DNA of 64,000 nt from Mesodorylaimus sp. YZB2_4 (lineage: Eukaryota; Nematoda; Enoplea; Dorylaimida; Dorylaimidae): assembly GCA_030248295.1 (NCBI GenBank), contig JASANH010001234.1, positions 620,001 to 684,000 on the forward strand, written 5' to 3'. The notes under the pieces were generated by a model. It searched no databases. It had not been told where the DNA came from and worked only from the letters and a program-made list of their open reading frames with translations. Positions within the stretch are counted from its first letter, which is position 1; each line of letters begins with the position of its first letter. Of this stretch, positions 12,001-21,624 are shown piece by piece. Position numbers and translations under genes: made by a program.

Positions 12001-15000
12001 TGAAGCGCATTTACAAACTTCCATCAAATCCACGATTCCCGTTGCGGCCGAGCCAGTGGACGATACGCCTTTGGATGTATTGACCTCGGAAAAATGTTTG
12101 ATAAATCGATTACAAACGAGATTTACAAAAAAGGACAAATCGGAATCGACGTCTTCTAGTATATTATTCGAACAAATTACATTATCGACCAATGAATACG
12201 AAGTGGACGATTTGAAAAGGGATATACGAAAAATGATGTACGTCAAGAGACAACAATTGGAGAAGGCCAAAAATGAAGAAAGAATAAAAAGAAAATCCGT
12301 ATCTTCGAAATCAACGACGGATGAGATAACGGATGGAACGAACTCGAATTCGATCTCGAAATCGATGAAAAAGTCAGAAAAGGTGCCAATTTATAAACAA
12401 AAATCGGTGTCGATCGAAAATGTGTCTGAACGTCGTCGAAGTTCGGCCGTTGCTCGTGGCAGTTTCGATATGGATTCTCCTTATAATTTTACGGACGAAG
12501 AAGAAGAAAAAGTGAAAATAGAACAAACGACGAAAGATGGAAATGAAATATTGGCGTTTGATCAAATAAATTCGGCTCCGATCGATGAAATGAAACAGAA
12601 AATATTGGAAGAAGAAGTAGCTAAGAAATTACAACAAATTTCTAGTCTTCATCCCGAATTGAAAATAACGAATACGAGCGGTGAAAAAGGAACGAATATG
12701 AGCGATATTTCAATGCGGCATGTATTACCGAAGAAAAGACAAAACTGGCAAATCGGTATGATGAATGAAATGAAAAATCAAAATTCCTCGGAAACATATT
12801 CAATTGAGAATCAAATTGGATCGATGGAGAATAAATTTTGTACGAAACGAAAATCGACAAATTCTACATCGGTATTTGTGAAAACGGAAATATTGACGGA
12901 TGATTATTCGACGGCTATGCCATCGTCGAGTATAAGATCAGCGGCAAAAATTGGACAAGTCGCATCGTCGTCAGTTTCGGAAAATAAAATCGATTCGGAC
13001 GAATCGAATGCGATGGATCGAACGTTATTGCCGAAATTAATTATACGAATTCCGAAGAAATGTTTAGAAAATACGCCATCATCGTCGACGATGACGAATG
13101 TTTCGAATGGATCGATGAACGAGAATGGGGACGAGGCCGATCGACATTGTCATCGGAAAAAGAAAAAAGAGAAAAGAAAAAGACAAGAAAGCGACCAGGA
13201 AGATGATGGATCGGCATTGGATGAAATGGGGAAGAAACGAAGGCATAAAAGACGAAAGAGTAAATGCGGAATCGAGGATGGCGAGTGCGACGATGTCAGT
13301 GGTAAGTAGGGGAGGGGTCTAGTATGGGCGAGGACCGCACGCGGGAGGTTGGAGGGAAGAAGAGTGATATGAGGAAGGACATTGCAGAATCGATGTGGGA
13401 ATATTATGAAAAGAATATGATATTATGATATATGATATGCAACTAAAAAGTTGTAGTAACTTTTTAGTGGGGTAGCCAAAATTCTAGACCGATTTTGATA
13501 AGTGGAAATTTTCATCTCCAATGGTCCCCCTTTGCAATCAAGAATTTCTGCGTTTTTGCATAAGTGCTGGAGGTCTAGAATTATGGCACCCTCTAGAATG
13601 CGTGATGAATCTGAATATCGTATTCTTTTTTTTCCAAATTCCCACGTTAATTCTGAAGTGTATTTTGTCTTGAAATGTGCACTTGACAAGTTTATGACCG
13701 GGAAAAGCAATGAGCCCCCCCCCCCCATCCGTTATTATCTTCATGCGCAGGATGGGAGAATCGGATGATTTCAGGTGGATTTCGACGAAAGAGTACGAGC
13801 GAAAATGATGGAAGCGATCAAGATGTCAAGGATTCAAATTTGATCAAGAACTCAGTTTCTTTGTTGCAAGAGGTAAGAGAGGGAGATTTGGAATTTGAAA
13901 TGAGTAAATTGAGATAAGATTTGAAAGATTGAAATGGAGTTTCGAAACGGTGAATATTTTGATAATAGTTTGAATAAGGAATTAAAAAATCGGGTTTAGT
14001 TGAAATTTTTTTTGTGAACAGTCATGTTTAATTCTGAATTTTAAGATTTCAATTTGAATTTTGTTTTAAAATAGTTTTAATTTTAAAGTTCAGAATTAAA
14101 AAGACCAGTTTGTTTTTTGAATTTTAAATGACAGATCATTTTGAAGTTAAAATTTTTAAAAATCAGGTTAGGGTCTAGTTCTTAAAATCAGTTTAGGCTC
14201 CAAATTTTTCAAAAATCAGTGTCAAATTGGAATTTCGAAGAATGTTTTTTTTAAAGTAATTTTTTATTTTCTTTGACTCTTTTTGTCAAGAATAAATTTG
14301 AAATTAGTAGAGTTTCGGGCTAAAAAATTGTTCAAATTATTAATTATAATAAATTAAATGAAATCTATGCAAAATAAAAAACGGATGTGGTGTTTTTAGA
14401 AAAAAGAATTGGGTGCAAACGGGCTGGAATGGGATCGATTGCCGTTTAAATTACGTAAGAAATTGCATATTCCATCGGCATCCGGTGGGCACGAATCGAT
14501 GGGAAACATGTCGACGGGCAAATCGTCCGATTGCAACGCGTCGATGTCGAATAATAACGAATTGTATACGAGCACGCAATGCGAGGAGGATCAACATCGT
14601 GATTTGGCCGATGATAACGAGGCGCTGACGTCGTTGAGATTGCGATTCCCGTCGGGACCAGTGTTCCAGGTGAGGAAAAGAGAATTCATGGAATTTGTAA
14701 TTTCCCACCAATTTTTAATTCAAATTTTTGGCTGTGTAGCTGCATTCAAACTGGGGGCGCCTATCCTCCCTCGTTGTCTGGCGGCCGGGCAGAGGGAGTA
14801 GTTGCCATCCTCAAAACTGGAACTGAAAGTCCTATGACTTTGAGGCTAAGCAGTGGTTCAATTTTGGAAAACTGGGAAAAATCAGGGAATCCGATAAGAT
14901 CCGTTTTTCGAACGCCCGAAAAATTTCAGACCCCTTCCCCCCTGGCCCCAGCCATGGGCTAAGTTTTGGAGGGAGTCTGAACTTTGTGAATGCATTATGG

Positions 15001-16764
15001 GTTTTGGTTTTTCAGAAAGGTGCGTTCGTGGTGTGTAAAGACGATATTGGTAAGGCGGAATGCCCGTTATGGAAAGTGGATAGTCAGAATTTGTTGCAAA
15101 AGTTCTCACCGATGGATCGTCAAGGAAGAATTGTGTACGTGAGCACGTCGACGGTAAGTACTTGTTTGGGATGGTTGGTCGATTGAGTTAGTTGGAGAGT
15201 GTTGAATTTCAGTTCGCCGGCTGGTGCCTGCAAAACCAGGATCTATACGCCCCCGTCCAGGTGCGATATGTGATGCAAAGTCGATCTGAATCGGTGATCG
15301 AATTGGAATCGTCGTTGGAAGAAATATTTCCAGCAATTTCGACCGAGATAACGGACGATCATCAGAGGAGCGGGGCGAATGGAGTGGTCAGCTCGGTGGT
15401 GGCCGATGACGATGGCACGTGCGCGTTGATGGAACATCCGCAAGCCGATGCGTTGGTCAGTTACGTGCACGTGTTGCTGTTGCACGCCTTGTTGGGGAAT
15501 AGTCTTCAAAACCTTGGCAACAGTCAGAATGGCAGTAAGTTGTTTGGTCGGTTGGTGGTGAGTGAGTGGGAATGGATGGGTGTGAGTTTCAGATGCCGAA
15601 CGCCAAGCAAGGATGAAAGAAATCGATCTCGTCAATGCCGATAAATGCGCGAGATCCGTGTCGTGCGTGAATTGGCAACCGACGTTTAAGGTGAGGATTA
15701 GGTTGGAAATTGAGAGGGGAATGGATGAGTGGTTGTTTTAGGAATCGGTGGAATGGTATCCTCATTGTACGGTCAGCGAGGACGAGGGATTTGGTCTTCA
15801 GTGTCAGGTACGTATGCTGATGAGTTTGTTGCTCAGCGCCAGGGTCGTGTGGTCATGTGACCCTGAGAGTCATTGCTCAGCGCCAGGGCCGTGTGGTCAT
15901 GTGACCCCGAGAGGATGGTCCTGTAAGTTTGAATTGAAATTTTCAGAATTTGGAATCAGGGCAATACAAAATCAAGGCTTAAGTGGGAATCGAGCCCGCG
16001 CCATTGTGAATATAGAAAAGGGTTTGTTTTGTAGGCATGTAGCAGTGCGGCAATCTGCAACGTGCTACAATTATTTGCGAATGAAGGTTACGATTTTGAA
16101 ACGTTGGAACCTCGGCCACCTCGAACAACGGCATCGGGCTCTCCTTTACCTTCTCAGGTGCGTAGATGTGATGGGCAGTTGGGAGGCAACCAGGGGTGGG
16201 CCAGGGTGGCATGGTGTAAAGTGCTAATGCGACGTTCTCCCATTTTAGGACTATCATCTGTGCTCTTCTTGCGCTGCTGTCGCTGTCCGCTACCACAAAC
16301 TGTTCCACATGCGTTATCATTTGTTTCGAAAATGCGAGGATGCGGTGAGTGAAGTGTAGAGTATGTAGCAATTTTTTTTTGAGAATGATGCCCTTTTTTA
16401 GGTTGAATTGGTGCGTGACGGGAATCCGACGCTGGCCGCGGGCGCCGTTGCGGACGCGTGTATAAAGAATAAGAAGTGGTTGTCTGCTGTAAGTAGTGAT
16501 CAATCGGTGAAACGGTTTAATCCAAACCAGTCTGGGGAGGGGAGAATAAGCTTCAGGGTTCTAGGCAGGGAGTCCTGAAAGCTGACTAAGCCCAGAGGTG
16601 TTCAGGCCGAAGCCGGAAGGAAGCAATAAATTTCGGCTCCTTGGGGGGGGAGGGGGATGGGGTCAAAAATTACAAAAATGTAAATTTTTTTGCCAAGGAT
16701 GCTATGGCATTGCTTATTTCAGACATTGAACGAATACTTGCAACTGTGGTCGAGCATATCGTGA
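9046..16764 (+). CDS. Large Ser/Gln-rich nuclear-type protein with conserved Cys/His C-terminal domain
   Basis: Twelve exons: 9046-10590, 11777-13301, 13775-13872, 14400-14669, 15016-15153, 15213-15534, 15593-15690, 15742-15807, 16035-16157, 16249-16344, 16402-16488, 16723-16764 (TGA); 1,469 residues with all phases consistent. Residues 1-515 are His/Gln/Ser/Ala-rich with an acidic end (DDLGDAVLDDPLLG). Residues 516-1060 are charged, with basic nuclear-localisation-like clusters (HRKKKKEKRKRQ, KKRRHKRRKSK). The C-terminal 380 residues are ordered: GLEWDRLPFKLRKKL, then AFVVCKDD...ECPLWKVDSQNLLQKF, then a Cys/His-rich end (HLCSSCAAVAVRYHKLFHMRYHLFRKC). The layout recalls chromatin-associated QSER1/PRR12-type proteins (DUF4211), but this is a memory-based guess that I cannot test. 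The start is the first ATG after the acceptor at 9037-9038. Confidence 0.8.
10615..11755. repeat. Cluster of SINE-like repeats filling intron 1 of the Ser/Gln-rich gene
   Basis: The intron 10591-11776 starts with 'ggccgcggtggctcaggttgg', a pol III A-box-like head, and 'gggaggccgcagttctatcccg', a B-box-like segment. Modules shared with 53985-54350 follow: 'agtaagcccg', 'ctggccttgc', 'ccctcccttctcgcccagt', 'gggttggaagtcc'. Further segments (10925-11750) repeat parts of this family in both orientations. The ORFs here come from the repeat. Confidence 0.7.
13384..13671. mobile_element. MITE-like element, copy 2 (degenerate)
   Basis: Left end 'cagaatcgatgtgggaat...aagaatatgatatt'. The right end is its imperfect reverse complement ('gaatctgaatatcgtattc...attcccacgttaattctgaag'). 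The middle matches, in reverse orientation, the middle of the element at 36731-37031. It lies in an intron (13302-13774) of the Ser/Gln-rich gene. Confidence 0.65.
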
Positions 16765-17220
16765 ATGGACTGGCGAGGTTTCCGCTGATGGAGGGAGGAA
16801 CGTGATCTGAAGGGAAGCCGCTAAGGAGTTCGCTTTATTATAATTAATCATGGACGGTATATTCTTATGGGCGTATGTAAGTACGATTTGTGTGGTTTTT
16901 TAAATCGACGATGCAACGATCGTGCGAAACAGAGCTGGTCTCACGTTTTTTTTGAGACTGCTAGTGACTAGTATATTGTAAATTGTATGCTTTTTATTGA
17001 CAGCTTTTTGCACTGTTTTCAAGACATAGCTATTATGTATTTAGCTTAGGTGCGCTTTACTCTTTAGTTTCCTATGTCTGTACTTATATGTTTGTACTTT
17101 GCTAGTTTTAAGGACGTTTGAGTGCCCATTTTATCATATATATATTCTTAGTGCTTGAATTGTCAGTATTAAGTCATGCACAAAAATATCCTAAAATTAT
17201 GGTCAGGACAGGAGGCCCAT
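16765..17220. other. Convergent 3' spacer between the Ser/Gln-rich gene and ETFRF1
   Basis: AT-rich 3'-UTR-like sequence between a plus-strand stop (16762-16764) and a minus-strand stop (17221-17223). I see no perfect AATAAA after the plus-strand stop and no other gene. Confidence 0.55.
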
Positions 17221-17528
17221 CTAACCCGTTTTTGGATCTTCATAATACCGTTGTTTCATTGCTCGATATTTCCTCAACGAATACAAAGCTTCGATTTCCT
17301 TTTTAACGAATTCGGCCCGTCCAATCAGTTCATCGATTTTCTGTTCATTTTTGATCAATCGATTCCGATCGAAGGCTCGTTTCAAGCGATGGCGAAAATA
17401 ATCGTAGCCGAGTGGATAATCCATGCCCATATAAAGGAGCTGGAAAGAAAAATTTTGAAAAAGTATATTAGATTTTTGAAAAATCTTACTTCTTTGTAAA
17501 TTGTCAAAACCCTGCGACGACACGACAT
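17221..17528 (-). CDS. ETFRF1: ETFRF1/LYRM5-like LYR-motif mitochondrial protein
   Basis: Two exons on the minus strand, 17490-17528 and 17221-17439, separated by a 50-bp intron; together 85 residues. The joined start is [20 protein letters not shown], then [37 protein letters not shown] and [13 protein letters not shown]. These match the ETFRF1 (LYRM5) family closely in order and in length (about 90 residues). The family is a matrix LYR protein that associates with electron-transfer flavoprotein and lowers its activity. The usual L-Y-R is changed here to a V-L-T-I-Y-K form, as in other ETFRF1 proteins. A splice acceptor (GTTTCAG) sits 9 nt before the ATG. The gene lies 225 bp downstream of PDHX on the same strand. 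Confidence 0.9.
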
Positions 17529-17753
17529 GACCACACGCTGAAACTGGCATGAGTACGGTACTGGTAAACGAAGCAGAAACGGTATTTCGATGAATCCATC
17601 TCGACAAAATGGCGACTATTCCAGGCCTCACATTTACTGAAATGACTAAGCACATTCCTAACCTGACTATACTATCGTACAAACTGGACCCAAATTCTGG
17701 AAGCCTAGCAAATGACCAAAAATAGACCTAATTTGAAAGACAAACCACCTAAG

Positions 17754-20700
17754 CTAAGACAATGCTTCTAAGGAGAGCGATGAATCGGCACCCAATAAGG
17801 TAAAGCTAGGGTCTTCGATGGCCAGCTGAAATGCCTTGAGCCAACGAGTCGCGCTGTCCTCTTCGATTGCTCGATTATCGAAACATAGAGTGACTGTCAT
17901 CCTAAAATTGACATTTGTCAGCTGAAAATTGAGGCCAGAGTGGCTGATGAGATTAGAGATGATTTTTTATCTTCTCTGATGAATCTATGTGATGATATCA
18001 GAACATTTGTGAGCACGTATGGAGTCCTTAATGGGTTATGGTCAAGGTGGATAGTGACTGGCTCAAGTACTCCCACGAGTGCGAGTTCGATTCCCACTCG
18101 AGGAGAAGCTTTTTTACTTTGTTCCAGCTTATCCAATGACTTTGATATATGAACGTTTGTGAGCGCCCTCGGAGTTCTACCTGGCTGATGGTCAAGGTGG
18201 ATAATGACTGACTGGATGGTGTAGATGGATAATGCACTGGATCGAAACCCTAGGAGTGCGGGTTCGATTCCCACTCAGAGAAAAGCATTTTGATTTTGTT
18301 TCAACTTATCTAATGACCCTGAATGAATCTTATAATATCTGAACATTCGTCAGCGAAAAATTGAGTCTCTAGCAGCTGATGGTCTGGGTGCATGGCACAT
18401 TGAATCAATAGCGCACTCGCAGGAGTGCGGGTTCGATTCACACTCCAAGAAATTTTTTATCTTCTCTGATGAATCTATATGATGATATCTGAACATTTGT
18501 GAGCACCTGTGGAGTCCTTAATGGGTGATGGTCAAGGTGGATAGTGACTGACTCCGGTACTTCCGCGAGTGCGAGTTCGATTCCCACTCAGGGGAAGCTT
18601 TTTGACTTTGTTCCAGCTTATACAATGACTTTGATTTATGAACGTTTGCGAGCGCCCTCGGAGTTCTACCTGGCTGATGGTCAAGGTGGATAATGACTGA
18701 CTCAGTACTCCCACTTACGCGGGTTCGATTCCCACTCAGGGAAAATATTTTTGATTTTATTTCAACTCATTATTAGTTAAAGATGACGACTTACTTTTCG
18801 ATAGGACGTAGCTCGGAGTCCAACGTGGACTGCGACCCACCAATGGCCAGGATGGCCGCTTGTGGTGGATTTATGATGGCAGTAAAATCTCTGATGCCGA
18901 ACATGCCCAAATTGGAGACCCTGAAAAATAAATTGGAATTTAGAAGCTGGGAAAAAAATTAAAAAATGACATACGTAAATGTTCCTCCTTGAAATTCTTT
19001 TAATTGCAACTTATTCGCCTTAGCTTTATCGGCTAATTCCTAAAAATTCAAATTTTAATTTTAAAATCAACCATTTTATTTAAAATTTGACTCGTCCTTT
19101 AATAAAATCTGTATCAGATTATTTGAATGCAAATCCTCAAATTTTTTCGAAACCTTACTTTAACTTTTGCCGAAATCGCAATCACTCCGAGCTGATCAGC
19201 ATCATGTATAATAGGCGTGATTAGACCAGCCTCGGTGGCTACAGCAACCGACACATCGACCGTATGCATATATCGAATATTATCCGATCCATCCCATTGA
19301 ACATTCACTTCCGGCACTTGCTAAGAGAATGAAAAACCACAAAGATCGATAAATCAATAAATTGATCGTGTGAAAAAATATTACATTTTACCTTCAATGC
19401 CGACGCGCATGCTTTAATGATAAAATCGTTGATTGTCACAGCAATTCCATCAGACTTCAATTGTTTCCGTAATTTCAAAACGGCACCAATATCTACGCTA
19501 ATATTGCTGTAGGCGTGAGGAATTGATGTCTGAAAAATCCAAAAAAAACATCAAGTTTTCGTAAGGAATTTCCAAAAATAGAATATTATCTTACCTTGGA
19601 CTGCGTTAATCGTTTTGCAATCGTTCGTCTCATATTCGACAATGGCACGTCCGTAAATGCGGTACCGGGTTTGGGTGCAGGTGCCACTGATGGCTTCGAT
19701 GGAATAGGCTTCGACGATGGTGTTGCTGGCGGGGTGGCAGTTCGAGGTTTCGGTTTCAATTGACGAGCATTGATGAAATTCAGGACATCACTAGAAAAAA
19801 AGAAAAAGAAAGGTGAAAAATATATTAGAAAACGAAAAATTCATTACCTTTTGAGTACTTGGCCTTTCTGTCCCGTGGCAGAAATATCGCCAGCCTTTAG
19901 TTGATACAAGTCCAAGAGTAGTCGTACGGCCGGACCAAGGAGCCTGAAATACAAGGCACTGCCATTAGTCACAGTCGGCAGGCACGCTCCGACAGTCTAC
20001 ACCGTTGCGATATGGCAGCCCTAAAATGAGTAAAAATGGCCCTGGAAGGCCAGAGAGGGGCCCGATCCCGAGCGGACGTCATCCCGTCAAAGTGATGATT
20101 CATCGATTGGTCGAAGGAGTTGCTCTCATAAAAGCTCTGTGCAGAGGATCACCAGACTGGCGATCCCACCAGCAGCCACCGGGAATGCCTATCGAAAATC
20201 CCCGCCACAGCAGCTTTCCATGCCATGTCATACTTTATCCATAGCAAAGCAATCGAGGGCTAAGGAACATAAAACCTAACAAAATTTTTAGCCAGGCGGG
20301 AGTCGAACCCTCCCCTGCAAGCGTCAGAGGCAGACGTCTACCCGCTAGGCCACAACCCGGACAGCCTCTATGATGAGATGCAAGAATCGCACTTACACAA
20401 AGCTGGCGTGATCGTGCGCTTTGCCAGCTGCTTTCGCCACTGCAGGTGCAGGCGCTGGAGTTGGCGCTGGTGTTGTTGGAGTTGCAGGTTTGGATGCAGC
20501 GGATGGTGGAGCTGCTTTGGGAGCACCAGCACCACTCGGCACTTTGACACTTTTCCAATCCTCGCCACTTTCGGCCATAACAGCGATCAAAGCGCCGACT
20601 TGAACATCGGTGCTATTTTCGGGCATCTGCGAAAGGAAACCAGAATAAGGACAGTAATTTTCTAAAAGAAACTTGGCTTACAAGAATTTTGGCTAAAGTT

Positions 20701-21194
20701 CCCTCTTCGTCCATTTCAAACGCAACGACGGCCTTGTCGGTTTGAATTTCGCAGAGGACATCGCCAGGCGCAACTGATTCGCCTTCCTTCTTCAACCATT
20801 TCACGATCGTTCCGGATGTCATCGTAGGAGAAAGTGATGGCATTTTGACTAAAACTTCTGCAAAACAAAAAAGAATTTGCGATTTTCTACAGTAGAATTT
20901 CACGCGACTTTAATTTCTGTGCATGCAGTGGCATAGTGGACGAGAAGATAGGCCTCCAATTATTCATAAAAAAGTGAAATTTAAGAAATATGAAAATGAA
21001 AAAAAATTAAATTTAGCATGCAAAAAACCCAATTAATATTTATAAACACCTAATCAAGATGTTTATTCACCATAATTCGGTGCTGAAATTCGAAAATTTC
21101 GAACTGGAACGAATGAATTTCCTGAATAACAACTGGCCGATCCTCGTTTCCAACTGGAGATTGCTTGCTCGATAAAACGTATTCTGGATGACAT
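17754..21194 (-). CDS. PDHX: Pyruvate dehydrogenase complex component X (E3-binding protein, PDHX type)
   Basis: Ten minus-strand exons: 21071-21194, 20682-20857, 20397-20626, 19848-19943, 19595-19790, 19392-19529, 19159-19320, 18975-19039, 18795-18920, 17754-17901; 486 residues. Order: basic, Ser-rich mitochondrial targeting segment (residues 1-40); one lipoyl domain with the ETDKA-type lipoylation site ([11 protein letters not shown]); Pro/Ala linker; peripheral subunit-binding domain ([18 protein letters not shown]); second linker; inner-core acyltransferase-like domain ([20 protein letters not shown] ... [10 protein letters not shown]). The catalytic DHxxxDG motif reads DNRAIEED, without the His and Gly. 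That, one lipoyl domain and the ESGEDWK segment point to the non-catalytic component X, which docks E3 (dihydrolipoamide dehydrogenase) in the complex, rather than E2/DLAT. The start was chosen because this frame joins exon 2 in phase. Confidence 0.92.
17935..18780. repeat. Tandem array of five tRNA-like units inside PDHX intron 9
   Basis: The intron 17902-18794 has five B-box-like sites ('gttcgattccc', one with a final change) near 18085, 18262, 18431, 18575 and 18722. Each is preceded by an A-box-like 'tggtcaaggtggataatg' or a variant. Spacing is 144-177 bp. A higher-order copy is visible: 17959-18215 and 18449-18700 are nearly the same sequence. The units read as tRNA heads on the plus strand, antisense to PDHX. 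Confidence 0.8.
20240..20365 (-). repeat. tRNA-derived SINE, family A (PDHX intron 3)
   Basis: On the minus strand it reads: A-box-like 'gtggcctagcgggtagacg', then B-box-like 'gagggttcgactcccgcc', then a short T-rich link and the tail 'ttccttagccctcga'. Related copies lie at 29870-29990, 33835-33958, 51020-51135, 53425-53555 and 55500-55625. The element does not fold into a good tRNA acceptor stem, so it is a SINE head, not a tRNA gene. Confidence 0.75.
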
Positions 21195-21624
21195 TTTTCA
21201 AAATTACTTGCGAAAAAAAAATGCAAAACGTGAAATTAGCCCAGTTGAATAATTTTCGAAGAGGTAATTTATAGTTTCTGATATCTTTTATTATTAGGCA
21301 CAGCAACGGAACCGACCGTCCGCTCTCAATGGCTGCCCTAGAACAAATGCTGTAACTATATTTTACCGCAATGTGATTCGCAGGCTCGACGGTTACTGTA
21401 GCTATTGCACGTGCGTCACATGATGGTCATGTTCGATGATCCATTCGCTACGAGACAGAGACTCAGGTCAGTTGTTATAAATATCGTAGTGTAGTCCAGA
21501 CATCGCGAATGCCGCGCTGTCGAAAATTGTCGTCTTATTTTGTCATTTTCCCTCATTCGTATCGGTCGAATGTGGTAGTCGCTGGGCTTAACGAAAGAGG
21601 AATCGCTTATTCATTATTTTGAAC
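21195..21624. promoter_or_regulatory. Divergent promoter region between PDHX and zinc-finger gene
   Basis: A 430-bp head-to-head spacer. It holds an E-box CACGTG at 21408-21413 with an adjoining 'gcgtcacatga' half-site. A TATA-like TATAAATA at 21476-21483 faces the plus-strand gene, about 140 bp before its ATG. The CACGTG/CACATG pair resembles bHLH (USF/MITF/Myc type) sites; regulation by such factors is inference. Confidence 0.45.

Noticed and set aside
17935-18780. CRISPR array
   Set aside because: Units are 144-177 bp with tRNA-like boxes in a spliced eukaryotic gene; there are no short palindromic repeats with unique spacers and no cas genes.
20284-20362. A true tRNA gene on the minus strand
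   Set aside because: The A and B boxes are good, but the acceptor arms do not pair and the same sequence with a common tail is dispersed, so it is a SINE.
20378-20665. Plus-strand ORFs rich in Ala/Gly
   Set aside because: They are the antisense of the Pro/Ala linker of PDHX exon 3.
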